Shown here one piece after another: positions 20,284-28,518 of a stretch of 34,782 bases of DNA (the first letter of the stretch is position 1; each line of letters opens with the position of its first letter). The notes beneath the pieces were generated by a model. That model saw only the letters and a list, made by a program, of their open reading frames with translations. It was not told the DNA's origin and did not search any database. Origin of the DNA: Chloroflexota bacterium (GTDB taxonomy: Bacteria; Chloroflexota; Limnocylindria; Limnocylindrales; CSP1-4); NCBI GenBank assembly GCA_025454515.1, contig JALOOH010000033.1, forward strand, positions 1-34,782, written 5' to 3'. A program made the position numbers and the translations under genes.

Positions 20284-20922
20284 ATGTTCTTCGTCGAGCG
20301 GCTCGAGTCGATGGTCGCCAACGGCCGGAAGCTCCCGCTGACGACCAACGTCGTCGTCGACCAGACGGCCGCGCTGGACCTCATCGACGAGCTCCGCCAC
20401 GCGATCCCGGAGGAGGTCCAGTCGGCCCGGCGCATCAGCGCCGAGGGCGAGCGGATCATCGAGCGGGCCCAGCGCGAGGCGGAGGAGATCATCGCCCGCG
20501 CGCAGGAGCAGGCGGCGTTCCTCATCGAGGAGCGCGAGCTCACCCGGGCGGCGCAGGAGGAGAGCGCGCGCATCCTCGAGCAGGCGGACATGGACGCCGA
20601 GGAGGTCCGCCGCGGCGCCGACGAGTACGCCGCGTCGATCCTCATCACGCTCGAGGGCGAGGTCGTGCGGACCCTCCAGGGCATCAAGCGCGGGATCGCC
20701 CTCCTCGACGAGCGGCGCGCCCAGCTCCGCACGCCGGAGCCGGCGCCGATGGGCGCGGCGATGGGCGCGGCGATGCCGCTCGACGGCCACGACATCCCGG
20801 ACATGGAGCCGGAGCCCGGGTACGACGTCGAGCCCGCGCCCGAGCCGGCCGAGCCGGGCTACGTGGCCGGATGGCCCGAGCCGGACCCGGAGGCCGTCCA
20901 GCGCAGCCGCCGCCGGCGGTGA
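20284..20922 (+). CDS. SepIVA-like (DivIVA-related) coiled-coil protein, putative septation factor
   Basis: ATG 20284 in ORF 20110..20922: MFFVERLESMVANGRKLPLTTNVVVDQTAALDLIDELRHAIPEEVQSARRISAEGERIIERAQREAEEIIARAQEQAAFLIEERE...; heptad-rich coiled coil; located immediately before DUF177-rpmF as recalled for mycobacterial SepIVA. Confidence 0.65.
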   Translation: MFFVERLESMVANGRKLPLTTNVVVDQTAALDLIDELRHAIPEEVQSARRISAEGERIIERAQREAEEIIARAQEQAAFLIEERELTRAAQEESARILEQADMDAEEVRRGADEYAASILITLEGEVVRTLQGIKRGIALLDERRAQLRTPEPAPMGAAMGAAMPLDGHDIPDMEPEPGYDVEPAPEPAEPGYVAGWPEPDPEAVQRSRRRR

Positions 20923-21485
20923 CGCGCCGGGTCCACGAGTCCGCGCTCGAGGTCAATGTCGCCGGTCTCCTCGCCGAGGGACCGGGCGCACACCGCGACC
21001 TCACCGTGCGGGACATCCGCCTGCCCCTCGACGACGACCTCGTCCTCGCCGGCCCCGTCGAAGGGTCCGTGCGCCTCGCCCGGACGAACCGGGGCCTTCT
21101 CGTGACGGGACGCTTCACGGCCACCCTTGGCGCATCGTGCTCCCGGTGCCTCACCGACGTCGCGGTGCCCGTCGAGTTCGAGATCGACGAGGAGGCGCTT
21201 CCCACCATCGACCTGACGTCGGGGCTCCCTGTGGACACGTCGGCCGACCCCGAGGCGGTCCGCCTGTCCGACCACCACGAGCTCGATCTCGAGCCGCTCA
21301 TCCGCGAGGGGATCTCGCTCGCCGAGCCGATCGCGCCCGTGTGCCGGCCGGATTGCCCGGGGCTGTGCGTGGTGTGCGGCGGGGACGCGTCGACGGGGGA
21401 CCACGCCCACGCGGACGGGCCGGTGGACCCGCGGCTCGAGGCGCTGCGCGCGTTCCGGGTCGACGGCGACGGCGGGAACGGCTAG
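20919..21485 (+). CDS. DUF177 / YceD family protein
   Basis: GTG 20919 (GTGA overlap); RFTATLGASCSRCLTDVAVPVEFEIDEE, DLEPLIREGISLAEPIAPVCRPDCPGLCVVCGGD; immediately upstream of rpmF. Confidence 0.92.
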   Translation: MTRRVHESALEVNVAGLLAEGPGAHRDLTVRDIRLPLDDDLVLAGPVEGSVRLARTNRGLLVTGRFTATLGASCSRCLTDVAVPVEFEIDEEALPTIDLTSGLPVDTSADPEAVRLSDHHELDLEPLIREGISLAEPIAPVCRPDCPGLCVVCGGDASTGDHAHADGPVDPRLEALRAFRVDGDGGNG

Positions 21486-21488
21486 ACT
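21483..21488 (+). promoter_or_regulatory. Candidate -10 element (TAGACT) upstream of rpmF
   Basis: gcTAGACTTCCCG overlapping the DUF177 stop codon, ~100 nt before the rpmF ATG. Confidence 0.4.
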
Positions 21489-21586
21489 TCCCGTTCGGCC
21501 CCCGGTCCCCGTGGCCCGGTACGCCACGCCCTCTCCCGCGCGATCACGCCCGGCTGCGCACCGGGCCGAAAGGAGTCCTCAGACCG

Positions 21587-21793
21587 ATGGGCCTGCCCAA
21601 GCGGAAGGTGTCGCACGCCCGTCAGGGCGACCGCCGCGCTCATGCCGCCCTCACGACCCCGCACCTCGTCGAGTGCTCCCACTGCCACCAGCCCCGGCTG
21701 ACGCACCACGCGTGCCCGAACTGCGGCTGGTACCGTGGACGCCAGGCCCTCCGGATCAAGACCACCACGCCGGAGGGCGGTCAGGAGCGCTGA
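21587..21793 (+). CDS. rpmF: 50S ribosomal protein L32
   Basis: ATG 21587 with AAAGGAG at 21569-21575; MGLPKRKVSHARQGDRRAHAALTTPHLVECSHCHQPRLTHHACPNCGWYRGRQAL. Confidence 0.96.
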   Translation: MGLPKRKVSHARQGDRRAHAALTTPHLVECSHCHQPRLTHHACPNCGWYRGRQALRIKTTTPEGGQER

Positions 21794-21822
21794 GCGCGCT
21801 CCGCGAGACGCGGAGGTAGGTC

Positions 21823-22944
21823 GTGGACCTCGCCTCGGTCCGTGTGGACGACGCGTCGCGGCCCGTGAGGGTCGCCGTGGACGCGATGGGGGGCGACCAC
21901 GCGCCGCTCGAGGTCGTCGTCGGCGCGCTCACGTTCGCGCGCCAGAGTCCCGCGGACCAGGTCATCCTCGTCGGCGACGAGGGCGCGATCCACGCCTGCG
22001 CGGACGGCCCGCTGCCGTCGAACGTCGTCATCGAGCGCTCCGGCTCGGTCATCGGCATGGACGAGGCGCCGGCCGTGGCGCTGCGCACGAAGAAGGACGC
22101 CTCGATCGTCGTGGCGATGGACCTCGTGAAGCGGGGTCGCGCCGACGCCGTCCTCACGGCGGGCCACACGGGCGCCGGCATGGCGGCCGCGGTCCTCCGG
22201 CTGGGACGCCTGCCGGGCGTCGACCGGCCCGCGCTGGCCGTCCAGCTCATCACGTCGAAGGGGCCGATGGTCTTCCTCGACATCGGCGCGAACCCCGACT
22301 CCACCCCCGAGAACCTGTTCCAGTACGCGCACATGGGTTCCCTCTTCGCGGAGCGGGTCGCCGGCGTCGCATCGCCCACGGTCGCGCTGCTCTCGCTCGG
22401 CGAGGAGAAGGGGAAGGGCGACGCCCGCGTCCAGCGCGCGACCGAGCTCCTCGACGCTTCGACGCTCCGGTTCATCGGCAACGTGGAGGGCAAGGACCTC
22501 GTCCACCACCCGGCCGACGTCGTCGTGTGCGACGCGATGCTCGGGAACGTCACGATGAAGTTCTTCGAGGGGCTCTCGAGCTTCATCTTCGACCTGTTCC
22601 GGGCGGAGTTCCGCAAGGCGCCGCGCGGACCCCTCGCCTACGCGCTCCTGAAGCCCGGCATCGAGCGCATCCGGGCGACGTTCGACTACGAGAAGCTCGG
22701 TGGCTCGCCGCTGCTCGGGGTGCGCGGGACCGTCCTCATCACGCACGGGCGCTCCAAGCGCCGCTTCATCGCCTATGGCGTGGCGGTCGCGGCGGCGGCG
22801 GCGCGCGCCCGCATCCCCGAGCACATCGCCGAGGCGTTCGCACCGGGCGGCCCCGGCCGGCTCCCGGACGCGCCCGGCGACCCCGCCGCTGGGGGGGACC
22901 AAGCCCCGGCCGACGAACGCGCCCCGGCGGGAGATCCGGCGTGA
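21823..22944 (+). CDS. plsX: Phosphate acyltransferase PlsX
   Basis: GTG 21823 with GGAGGTAGG upstream; VRVAVDAMGGDHAPLEVVVGAL, VLTAGHTGAGMAAAVLRLGRLPGVDRPALA, DIGANPDSTPENLFQYAHMG, GNVEGKDLVHHPADVVVCDAMLGNVTMKFFEG. Confidence 0.96.
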   Translation: MDLASVRVDDASRPVRVAVDAMGGDHAPLEVVVGALTFARQSPADQVILVGDEGAIHACADGPLPSNVVIERSGSVIGMDEAPAVALRTKKDASIVVAMDLVKRGRADAVLTAGHTGAGMAAAVLRLGRLPGVDRPALAVQLITSKGPMVFLDIGANPDSTPENLFQYAHMGSLFAERVAGVASPTVALLSLGEEKGKGDARVQRATELLDASTLRFIGNVEGKDLVHHPADVVVCDAMLGNVTMKFFEGLSSFIFDLFRAEFRKAPRGPLAYALLKPGIERIRATFDYEKLGGSPLLGVRGTVLITHGRSKRRFIAYGVAVAAAAARARIPEHIAEAFAPGGPGRLPDAPGDPAAGGDQAPADERAPAGDPA

Positions 22945-23252
22945 ACGGGACCGTCTCGGTCGCGCACGCGGTCGTCGCCCGCATGGTCCGGCGCGCCGCC
23001 GTCGCGGCGCCCGGCGTCGTCCGCGTCGCGCGCGGCGGACCCGCGGCCCTGACGCTGATCGCCCCGCCCGCTGTCGCCGTCCGCGAGCGGACGGATGGCC
23101 TGCACGTCCGGATCACCGTCGTCGCGCGGCCCGGCCACGACCTGCGCGTCGTGGCCCGCGACGTCCGCGACGCGATCGCCGTGACCGTCGAGCGGCTGCT
23201 GGGCCTGGAGCTCGCCGAGGTCACGGTCGTGATCGACGGCGTCGGCGAGTGA
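22941..23252 (+). CDS. Second Asp23/Gls24 family protein (YqhY-like)
   Basis: GTG 22941 (in ORF 21735..23252); [33 protein letters not shown]...[48 protein letters not shown]; precedes nusB. Confidence 0.8.
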   Translation: MNGTVSVAHAVVARMVRRAAVAAPGVVRVARGGPAALTLIAPPAVAVRERTDGLHVRITVVARPGHDLRVVARDVRDAIAVTVERLLGLELAEVTVVIDGVGE

Positions 23253-23710
23253 GCGCGACGCGGGGGACGCGCAGGGTCGGCGACCCGGACCTCGTGGCGG
23301 CGCATCGGGCCGCCCGGCGGCTCGCCCTCGCCGCCGTCTTCGAGGCGGACTTCGGCCAGCGCACCGCGACCGCCATCCTCGAGCGCCACCTCGCGGAGTC
23401 CGAGGCGGATCCGCTCGCCGCCGCGTACGCGCGCGAGCTCGTCGGCGGGGTCGTCGCGCACCGGGACCGCATCGACGCACGGGTCGACGCCGTCGCGCCG
23501 AGGTGGCCGGTCGTCCAGATGGCCCCGATCGACCGCGCCATCGTCCGTGTCGCCGTGTGCGAGGTGCTACACTCCCCGGCGACGCCGGCCCCGGTGGCGA
23601 TCGCCGAGTGGGTCGAGCTGGCCCGGACGTACAGCGGAGACCCGGCCCGACGGCTGGTCAACGGGATCCTCGGGACCATCGCGAGGGAGCAGGCCGCGGG
23701 GACGTCATAG
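23249..23710 (+). CDS. nusB: Transcription antitermination factor NusB
   Basis: GTG 23249 (in ORF 22700..23710); [96 protein letters not shown]. Confidence 0.93.
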   Translation: MSATRGTRRVGDPDLVAAHRAARRLALAAVFEADFGQRTATAILERHLAESEADPLAAAYARELVGGVVAHRDRIDARVDAVAPRWPVVQMAPIDRAIVRVAVCEVLHSPATPAPVAIAEWVELARTYSGDPARRLVNGILGTIAREQAAGTS

Positions 23711-23769
23711 TCGAGGAGGAGTCGACGGCGCCGTCACGCGGCCCGGCACGACCGACCGAGGGAGGACCT

Positions 23770-24006
23770 GTGGCGACCACCTACGAGCGACTCAAGAAGA
23801 TCGTCGTCGAGCAGCTCGGCGTCGACGAGGAGTCGGTCACGCCGGAGGCGTCGTTCGTCGACGACCTCAACGCCGACTCGCTCGACCTCGTCGAGCTGAT
23901 CATGAGCCTCGAAGAGGAGTTCGGGACCGAGATCTCGGACGAGGACGCCGAGAAGATCCGGACCGTCCAGGACGCCGTCGACTACATCGACGAGCACGCC
24001 TCCTGA
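23770..24006 (+). CDS. acpP: Acyl carrier protein
   Basis: GTG 23770 with GGGAGGA upstream; [66 protein letters not shown] (DSLD phosphopantetheine site). Confidence 0.97.
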   Translation: MATTYERLKKIVVEQLGVDEESVTPEASFVDDLNADSLDLVELIMSLEEEFGTEISDEDAEKIRTVQDAVDYIDEHAS

Positions 24007-24019
24007 CGGGAGGGGCCCC

Positions 24020-24814
24020 ATCCAGCCCGCGGAGCAGGCCGAGCGCCTCGCGACGCGGCTCGCCCTACCGCCCGGGGACCGGGCTTTCCTCGCGGAGGCC
24101 CTCGTCCACAGCAGCTACTTCCACGAGCACCCGGACGAGGCGAGCGGTCACAACGAGCGGCTCGAGCTGCTCGGTGATGCCGTCGTGAACCTCGCCGTGA
24201 CCGAGGCGCTCTTCTCGCGCCACCCGTCCGACGACGAGGGCGTCCTCTCCGCGCGGCGGGCGGCCGTCGTGAGCTCCGCCGGCCTCGCCCGCCTGGCCGG
24301 GCGGGTCGACCTCGGCGACTACCTGCTCCTCGGGGAGGGCGAGGCGCAGATCAGCGGTCGCCGTCGGCCCGCGCTCCTCGCCGCGGCGTTCGAGGCGGTC
24401 GTCGGCGCCATCTTCCTCGCGCACGGCTGGGCCGTGGCGTGCGACTGGCTCACCGACCTCGCCGGGCCGGAGATCGGAGCCGACCTCCCGGCGGCCAGCC
24501 TCAAGAGCCCGAAGAGCCGCCTGCAGGAGATCGCCCAGCGGACCTACGGCGTGCGGCCCGAGTACCGGCTCCTCGACGCGAGCGGGCCCGACCACCGGCG
24601 GACGTTCCGCATCTCCGTGGTCCTCGACGAGCGGACGCTTGGCGTGGGCGAAGGGGAATCCCGGCGCATCGCCGAGACGGCAGCGGCCGCGGAGGCCGTC
24701 GCCGCGCTCGAGCGCGAGGCGGCAGCCGCAGCGGAGGCTGACGCACCCGGGGACCCCCCCGAGTCCGCCACGGCGGGACCGGCGGAGGCGCCGCCCGGCG
24801 ACCCGCTCCCGTGA
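24020..24814 (+). CDS. rnc: Ribonuclease III (apparent ATC start codon)
   Basis: Frame open from TGA at 23903-23905; PPGDRAFLAEALVHSSYFHEHPDEASGHNERLELLGDAVVNLAVTEALF (RNase III signature) lies upstream of the first GTG at 24185. GGGAGGGG at 24008-24015, ATC at 24020. dsRBD near SPKSRLQEIAQRTYGVRPEYRLLDASGPDHRRTF. Confidence 0.9.
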   Translation: MQPAEQAERLATRLALPPGDRAFLAEALVHSSYFHEHPDEASGHNERLELLGDAVVNLAVTEALFSRHPSDDEGVLSARRAAVVSSAGLARLAGRVDLGDYLLLGEGEAQISGRRRPALLAAAFEAVVGAIFLAHGWAVACDWLTDLAGPEIGADLPAASLKSPKSRLQEIAQRTYGVRPEYRLLDASGPDHRRTFRISVVLDERTLGVGEGESRRIAETAAAAEAVAALEREAAAAAEADAPGDPPESATAGPAEAPPGDPLP

Positions 24815-27800
24815 CGCGCGCCGCGCGTCTCGCCGCCCTGCGCCTGCAGGGGTTCAAGTCGTTCGCCGAGCGCACGACCGTCGAGCTGGGTCCGGGGATC
24901 AACGCGGTCGTCGGGCCCAACGGGTCCGGCAAGAGCAACCTGGCCGACGCGCTCCGGTGGGCGCTCGGCGAGCAGGGGCGCGCCCTCCGGTCGCGGAAGT
25001 CCGAGGACGTGATCTTCGCCGGCTCCGACCGGCGCTCCGCCGTCGGCATGGCTGACGTGACGCTCTCGCTGGACAACGCGGACGGCCTCCTGCCGGTCGA
25101 CTACGGCACCGTGGAGATCGGCCGGCGCCTCTACCGCTCCGGGGAGAACGAGTACCTCATCAACCGCCAGCGGGTGCGCCTCCGGGATCTCGAGGACCTT
25201 CTCGAGGGCGCGAACCTCGCGGAGAACGCGTTCCTCTTCATCGGCCAGGGGATGGTCGACCAGGCGCTCGCCCTGCGCCCCGAGGAGCGGCGGCCGCTGT
25301 TCGAGGAGGTCGCCGGCGTCAGGCGGCACGACCGCCGACGGCGGCGCGCCGTGGAGCAGCTCGCCGAGGCCGAGGCGAACGTCGCGCGGGTGTCCGACCT
25401 CATCGCCGAGCTGCGGCCGCAGGCGCGTCGCCTGGCAGCGCAGGCGGAGCAGCAGGAGTCGCGCGCGCGGGCCGGGGACGACCTCGCCGCCGCACTCCTC
25501 GCCGCCGGCCACCACCGTTGGCACGAGACGGCCGGGCGCGTCGCCGGGCTCGGCGCGGAGATGGCGAGGGCGCGCGCGGAGGCCGACGCCGCCCTGGAGG
25601 AGGAGCGCGCCGCCGACGCGGCGGTGGCCGCGGCGGCGCGACGGCTGGCCGAGGGCGACGCCGAGGAGCGCGAACGCAGGGCCGCGCACGACGCCGCGCG
25701 GGCGCGGCTCGCCGAGATCCGGCTCCGACGCGCCCGCATGGACGCGGAGGCCGACGCGGTCGCGCGGGAGCGCGAGCGGCTCGCCGGGGAGCGGGCCGCC
25801 GCGGATGCCGCGATCGCCGAGCATCGCCGAGCACTCGCGCTGCCGGCCCCCCCCAGGGACGCCGGCCTCGATGCCGAGCTGGGGTCTCTCGATGCGGCGC
25901 GGACGGAGGCGCTCGCGGAGCTCTCGGCGCTCCGGGCGCGCCGACGCGCCGCCGGGGAGGAGCTTGCCGCGGTCGTGCGGGCGGAGGAGGCACGACGAGC
26001 CGAGCGCGAGGCGGCCGACCGGCGCGCGGCGGACCTCGAGCGGCGGGCCGCGGAGGCCAGGGCGGAGGCGGACGGCGCGGCGTCGCGGGCGGCGACCCTG
26101 CGGGAATCCCTCGCCGCAGCGGAGGCGGCGCGTGAGGCGGCCGCATCCGAGGCGGACGCCGCCGCGCAGGCGGTCGAGGCGACCCGTGTCGCGACGGGGT
26201 CGGCCGATGCGGAGCGATCGGCCTCGGCCGCCGCCGCGGCAGGGGCCCGCGCACGGCGTGAGGCGGCCGCGGCCGAGCTCGCGGCGGCGGACGCGCGGAT
26301 CGAGGCGGCGGAGCGGCGCAGCATGGCGAGGGCGGCCCGTCGCCTCGGCGGCCGCGCGCTGACCGACGGCCTCGACGTCGACCCGGGGCTGCGCGCCGCG
26401 GTGACCGCCGCGCTCCGGGACGCCGAGCAGGGCTTCGTGCTGTCCGGGGCGCACCTGCAGGAGCTGGAGGCCGAGCAGGGGGTGCTCGTGCTAGAGGACG
26501 GGCCCGCCGGGACGGCGGCGGAGCGAGCGGCCGCGGAGCGCGCAGCCGCCGGTGCGGTGGCCCGCGCCACGTCGATGGGCGGGGGCGCGCTGACGGATGC
26601 GATCCGGCGGGATCCGGGTGACCGCGCCCGACGGCTCCTCGCGCGGGCCCTCTGGGTCCCGGACCTCGCCTCCGCCGCGGTCCTCGCCCTCGAGCTCGGC
26701 CCGGGATGGTGCGTCGCGACCCGCGACGGCGCGCTGGTCGATGGCGATGGCGTGGTCCTCCTCGGCGGACGGGAGTCATCGCTCGCGCGCCGCGCCGCCG
26801 TCGATCGCGCGGCCGCGGACGCGGCCAGAGCCGAGGAGGCGGCAGCGGCGGCAGAGGACGCGCTCGCGCGCGCGGAGGTCAGAGCCGACGAGGCGCGTGC
26901 GGCGCTTGAGGCCGCGCGAGCCACGGCGTCGGCCGCGTCCGCGTCGCTGAGGCGTGCGGAGGAGCATGCGCGGGCGGCGGGAGCCGACCTGGAGCGGGCG
27001 GCGCGGGAGGATGCGTGGCTCACGGCACAGGCGACCAGGCTCGCGGCCGAGGCGACACGGGCGCGCTCGGCGGCGGCGGAGGTCGCCCCGGACGCGTCCG
27101 GTCCGGACGTCCCCGACGCTCACCCCATCGCCGGGGGCGCGGCGGCCGAGGACGCGCCCGACGACGCCGACGATGCTGCGATCGCGGCGTGGGGATCGCG
27201 ACTGGCCGAGGTCTCCGCACGCCGCGACCGCGTCGCCGCGCGCGTGGCGGACGCGGAGCGGGCCCGGGCGGAGGCGGATCACGCGCGGGCCCGGGCCGAG
27301 GCCGGGGCGACGCTCGCCGAGGAGCGGATCGCGACCGCCGAGCGGGGCCTCGCCGACCTCGCGGCGCGCGCCGAGCGCTCGGCGGACGAGCGCCGCCGCA
27401 CGGCCGCAGAGGAGAGCGGCGCAGCGGCAGCGGAGGCGGCCGCCCGATCGGTGCTCGAGACCCTCTCCGCCGGCATCGGCACGCTGCGCGATGCGGTGCG
27501 CGGCTCGGAGGAGGCGGTCGCGCGGGCGCGGCAGCGGGCGCACGGGACCGCCGAGCGACTTCGCCGACTGGAGCTCGGCGACGTCGAGGCTCGGCTCGCG
27601 CTGGACGCGGTGCGCGAGCAGCTGCTCGTGGAGCTCGCGGCACTCGGGGATGCGGGGCTGCGCGCGCTCGCGGCCGAGGCCGGCGTGGACGTCCCGGGGA
27701 CATCGCCCGACGGGCCGCCGCTCGACGGCGGGGAGGACGACGACGCGGATCCCGCGGGCGCGTTCGAGGATCTCCTCGCACGGGCAGGCGCGCGCTGGGC

Positions 27801-28509
27801 GGCCGTGGGGCCACCGGGGGAGTCACCCTCCGCAGGCCGGCTGGGCGCGCTGCGCCGTCGGTTCCACGATGTCGGCGCGTCGAACCCGTTCGCGGTCGAG
27901 GAGTACGCGCAGATCCGCGCGCGGCTCGACGGGCTCGAGTCGCAGGAGCGCGACCTCCGGAACGCGATCGACACGACCCGGGCGCTGATCCGCGAGCTCG
28001 AGGTCCTCATCGCGGAGCGGTTCCGGTCCACCTTCGCACGGCTCGAGGGCGCGTTCGACGAACAGTTCCGGACGCTGTTCGGCGGAGGACGCGCGCAGCT
28101 CTCGCTCACCGATCCCGGCGACCTGGCAGCCACCGGGGTGGAGATCGTCGCGCGACCCCCGGGCAAGAAGCCGCAGGCGCTCGCGATGCTCTCGGGAGGA
28201 GAGCGGGCGCTGACCGCGGTCGCCCTCCTGTTCGCGATGCTGCGGATCCGGCCGGTCCCCTTCTGCGTGCTCGACGAGGTGGACGCCGCGCTCGACGAGG
28301 CGAACATCGGGCGGTTCTCCGAGGCGCTCGCCGAGCTCGCCGCCTCCATCCAGTTCATCGTGATCACGCACAACCGCGGAACGATCGAGGCGGCCGATGC
28401 GCTCTATGGAGTGACCATCGGCGACGACGCGGTCAGCCGCGTCATCAGCCTGCGCCTGGAGGAGGCTCGCGAGCTCGCCGAGGCGGTGCGCCCGGGCGGG
28501 GCGGGCTGA
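24811..28509 (+). CDS. smc: Chromosome segregation ATPase SMC
   Basis: LAALRLQGFKSFAERTTVELGPGINAVVGPNGSGKSNLADALRWALGEQ (Walker A), long Ala/Arg/Glu coiled coils around a hinge, LSGGERALTAVALLFAMLRIRPVPFCVLDEVDAALDEANIGRF. Confidence 0.97.
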   Translation: MTRAARLAALRLQGFKSFAERTTVELGPGINAVVGPNGSGKSNLADALRWALGEQGRALRSRKSEDVIFAGSDRRSAVGMADVTLSLDNADGLLPVDYGTVEIGRRLYRSGENEYLINRQRVRLRDLEDLLEGANLAENAFLFIGQGMVDQALALRPEERRPLFEEVAGVRRHDRRRRRAVEQLAEAEANVARVSDLIAELRPQARRLAAQAEQQESRARAGDDLAAALLAAGHHRWHETAGRVAGLGAEMARARAEADAALEEERAADAAVAAAARRLAEGDAEERERRAAHDAARARLAEIRLRRARMDAEADAVARERERLAGERAAADAAIAEHRRALALPAPPRDAGLDAELGSLDAARTEALAELSALRARRRAAGEELAAVVRAEEARRAEREAADRRAADLERRAAEARAEADGAASRAATLRESLAAAEAAREAAASEADAAAQAVEATRVATGSADAERSASAAAAAGARARREAAAAELAAADARIEAAERRSMARAARRLGGRALTDGLDVDPGLRAAVTAALRDAEQGFVLSGAHLQELEAEQGVLVLEDGPAGTAAERAAAERAAAGAVARATSMGGGALTDAIRRDPGDRARRLLARALWVPDLASAAVLALELGPGWCVATRDGALVDGDGVVLLGGRESSLARRAAVDRAAADAARAEEAAAAAEDALARAEVRADEARAALEAARATASAASASLRRAEEHARAAGADLERAAREDAWLTAQATRLAAEATRARSAAAEVAPDASGPDVPDAHPIAGGAAAEDAPDDADDAAIAAWGSRLAEVSARRDRVAARVADAERARAEADHARARAEAGATLAEERIATAERGLADLAARAERSADERRRTAAEESGAAAAEAAARSVLETLSAGIGTLRDAVRGSEEAVARARQRAHGTAERLRRLELGDVEARLALDAVREQLLVELAALGDAGLRALAAEAGVDVPGTSPDGPPLDGGEDDDADPAGAFEDLLARAGARWAAVGPPGESPSAGRLGALRRRFHDVGASNPFAVEEYAQIRARLDGLESQERDLRNAIDTTRALIRELEVLIAERFRSTFARLEGAFDEQFRTLFGGGRAQLSLTDPGDLAATGVEIVARPPGKKPQALAMLSGGERALTAVALLFAMLRIRPVPFCVLDEVDAALDEANIGRFSEALAELAASIQFIVITHNRGTIEAADALYGVTIGDDAVSRVISLRLEEARELAEAVRPGGAG

Positions 28510-28518
28510 GGGGGATCG

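Noticed and set aside
24185-24814. rnc starting at GTG 24185 as given in the ORF track
   Set aside because: Would delete the conserved HSSY...NERLELLGDAV catalytic signature encoded in the same open frame upstream.
24544-26454. 636-aa minus-strand ORF over rnc/smc
   Set aside because: Shadow ORF in GC-rich coiled-coil coding DNA; no domain signature.
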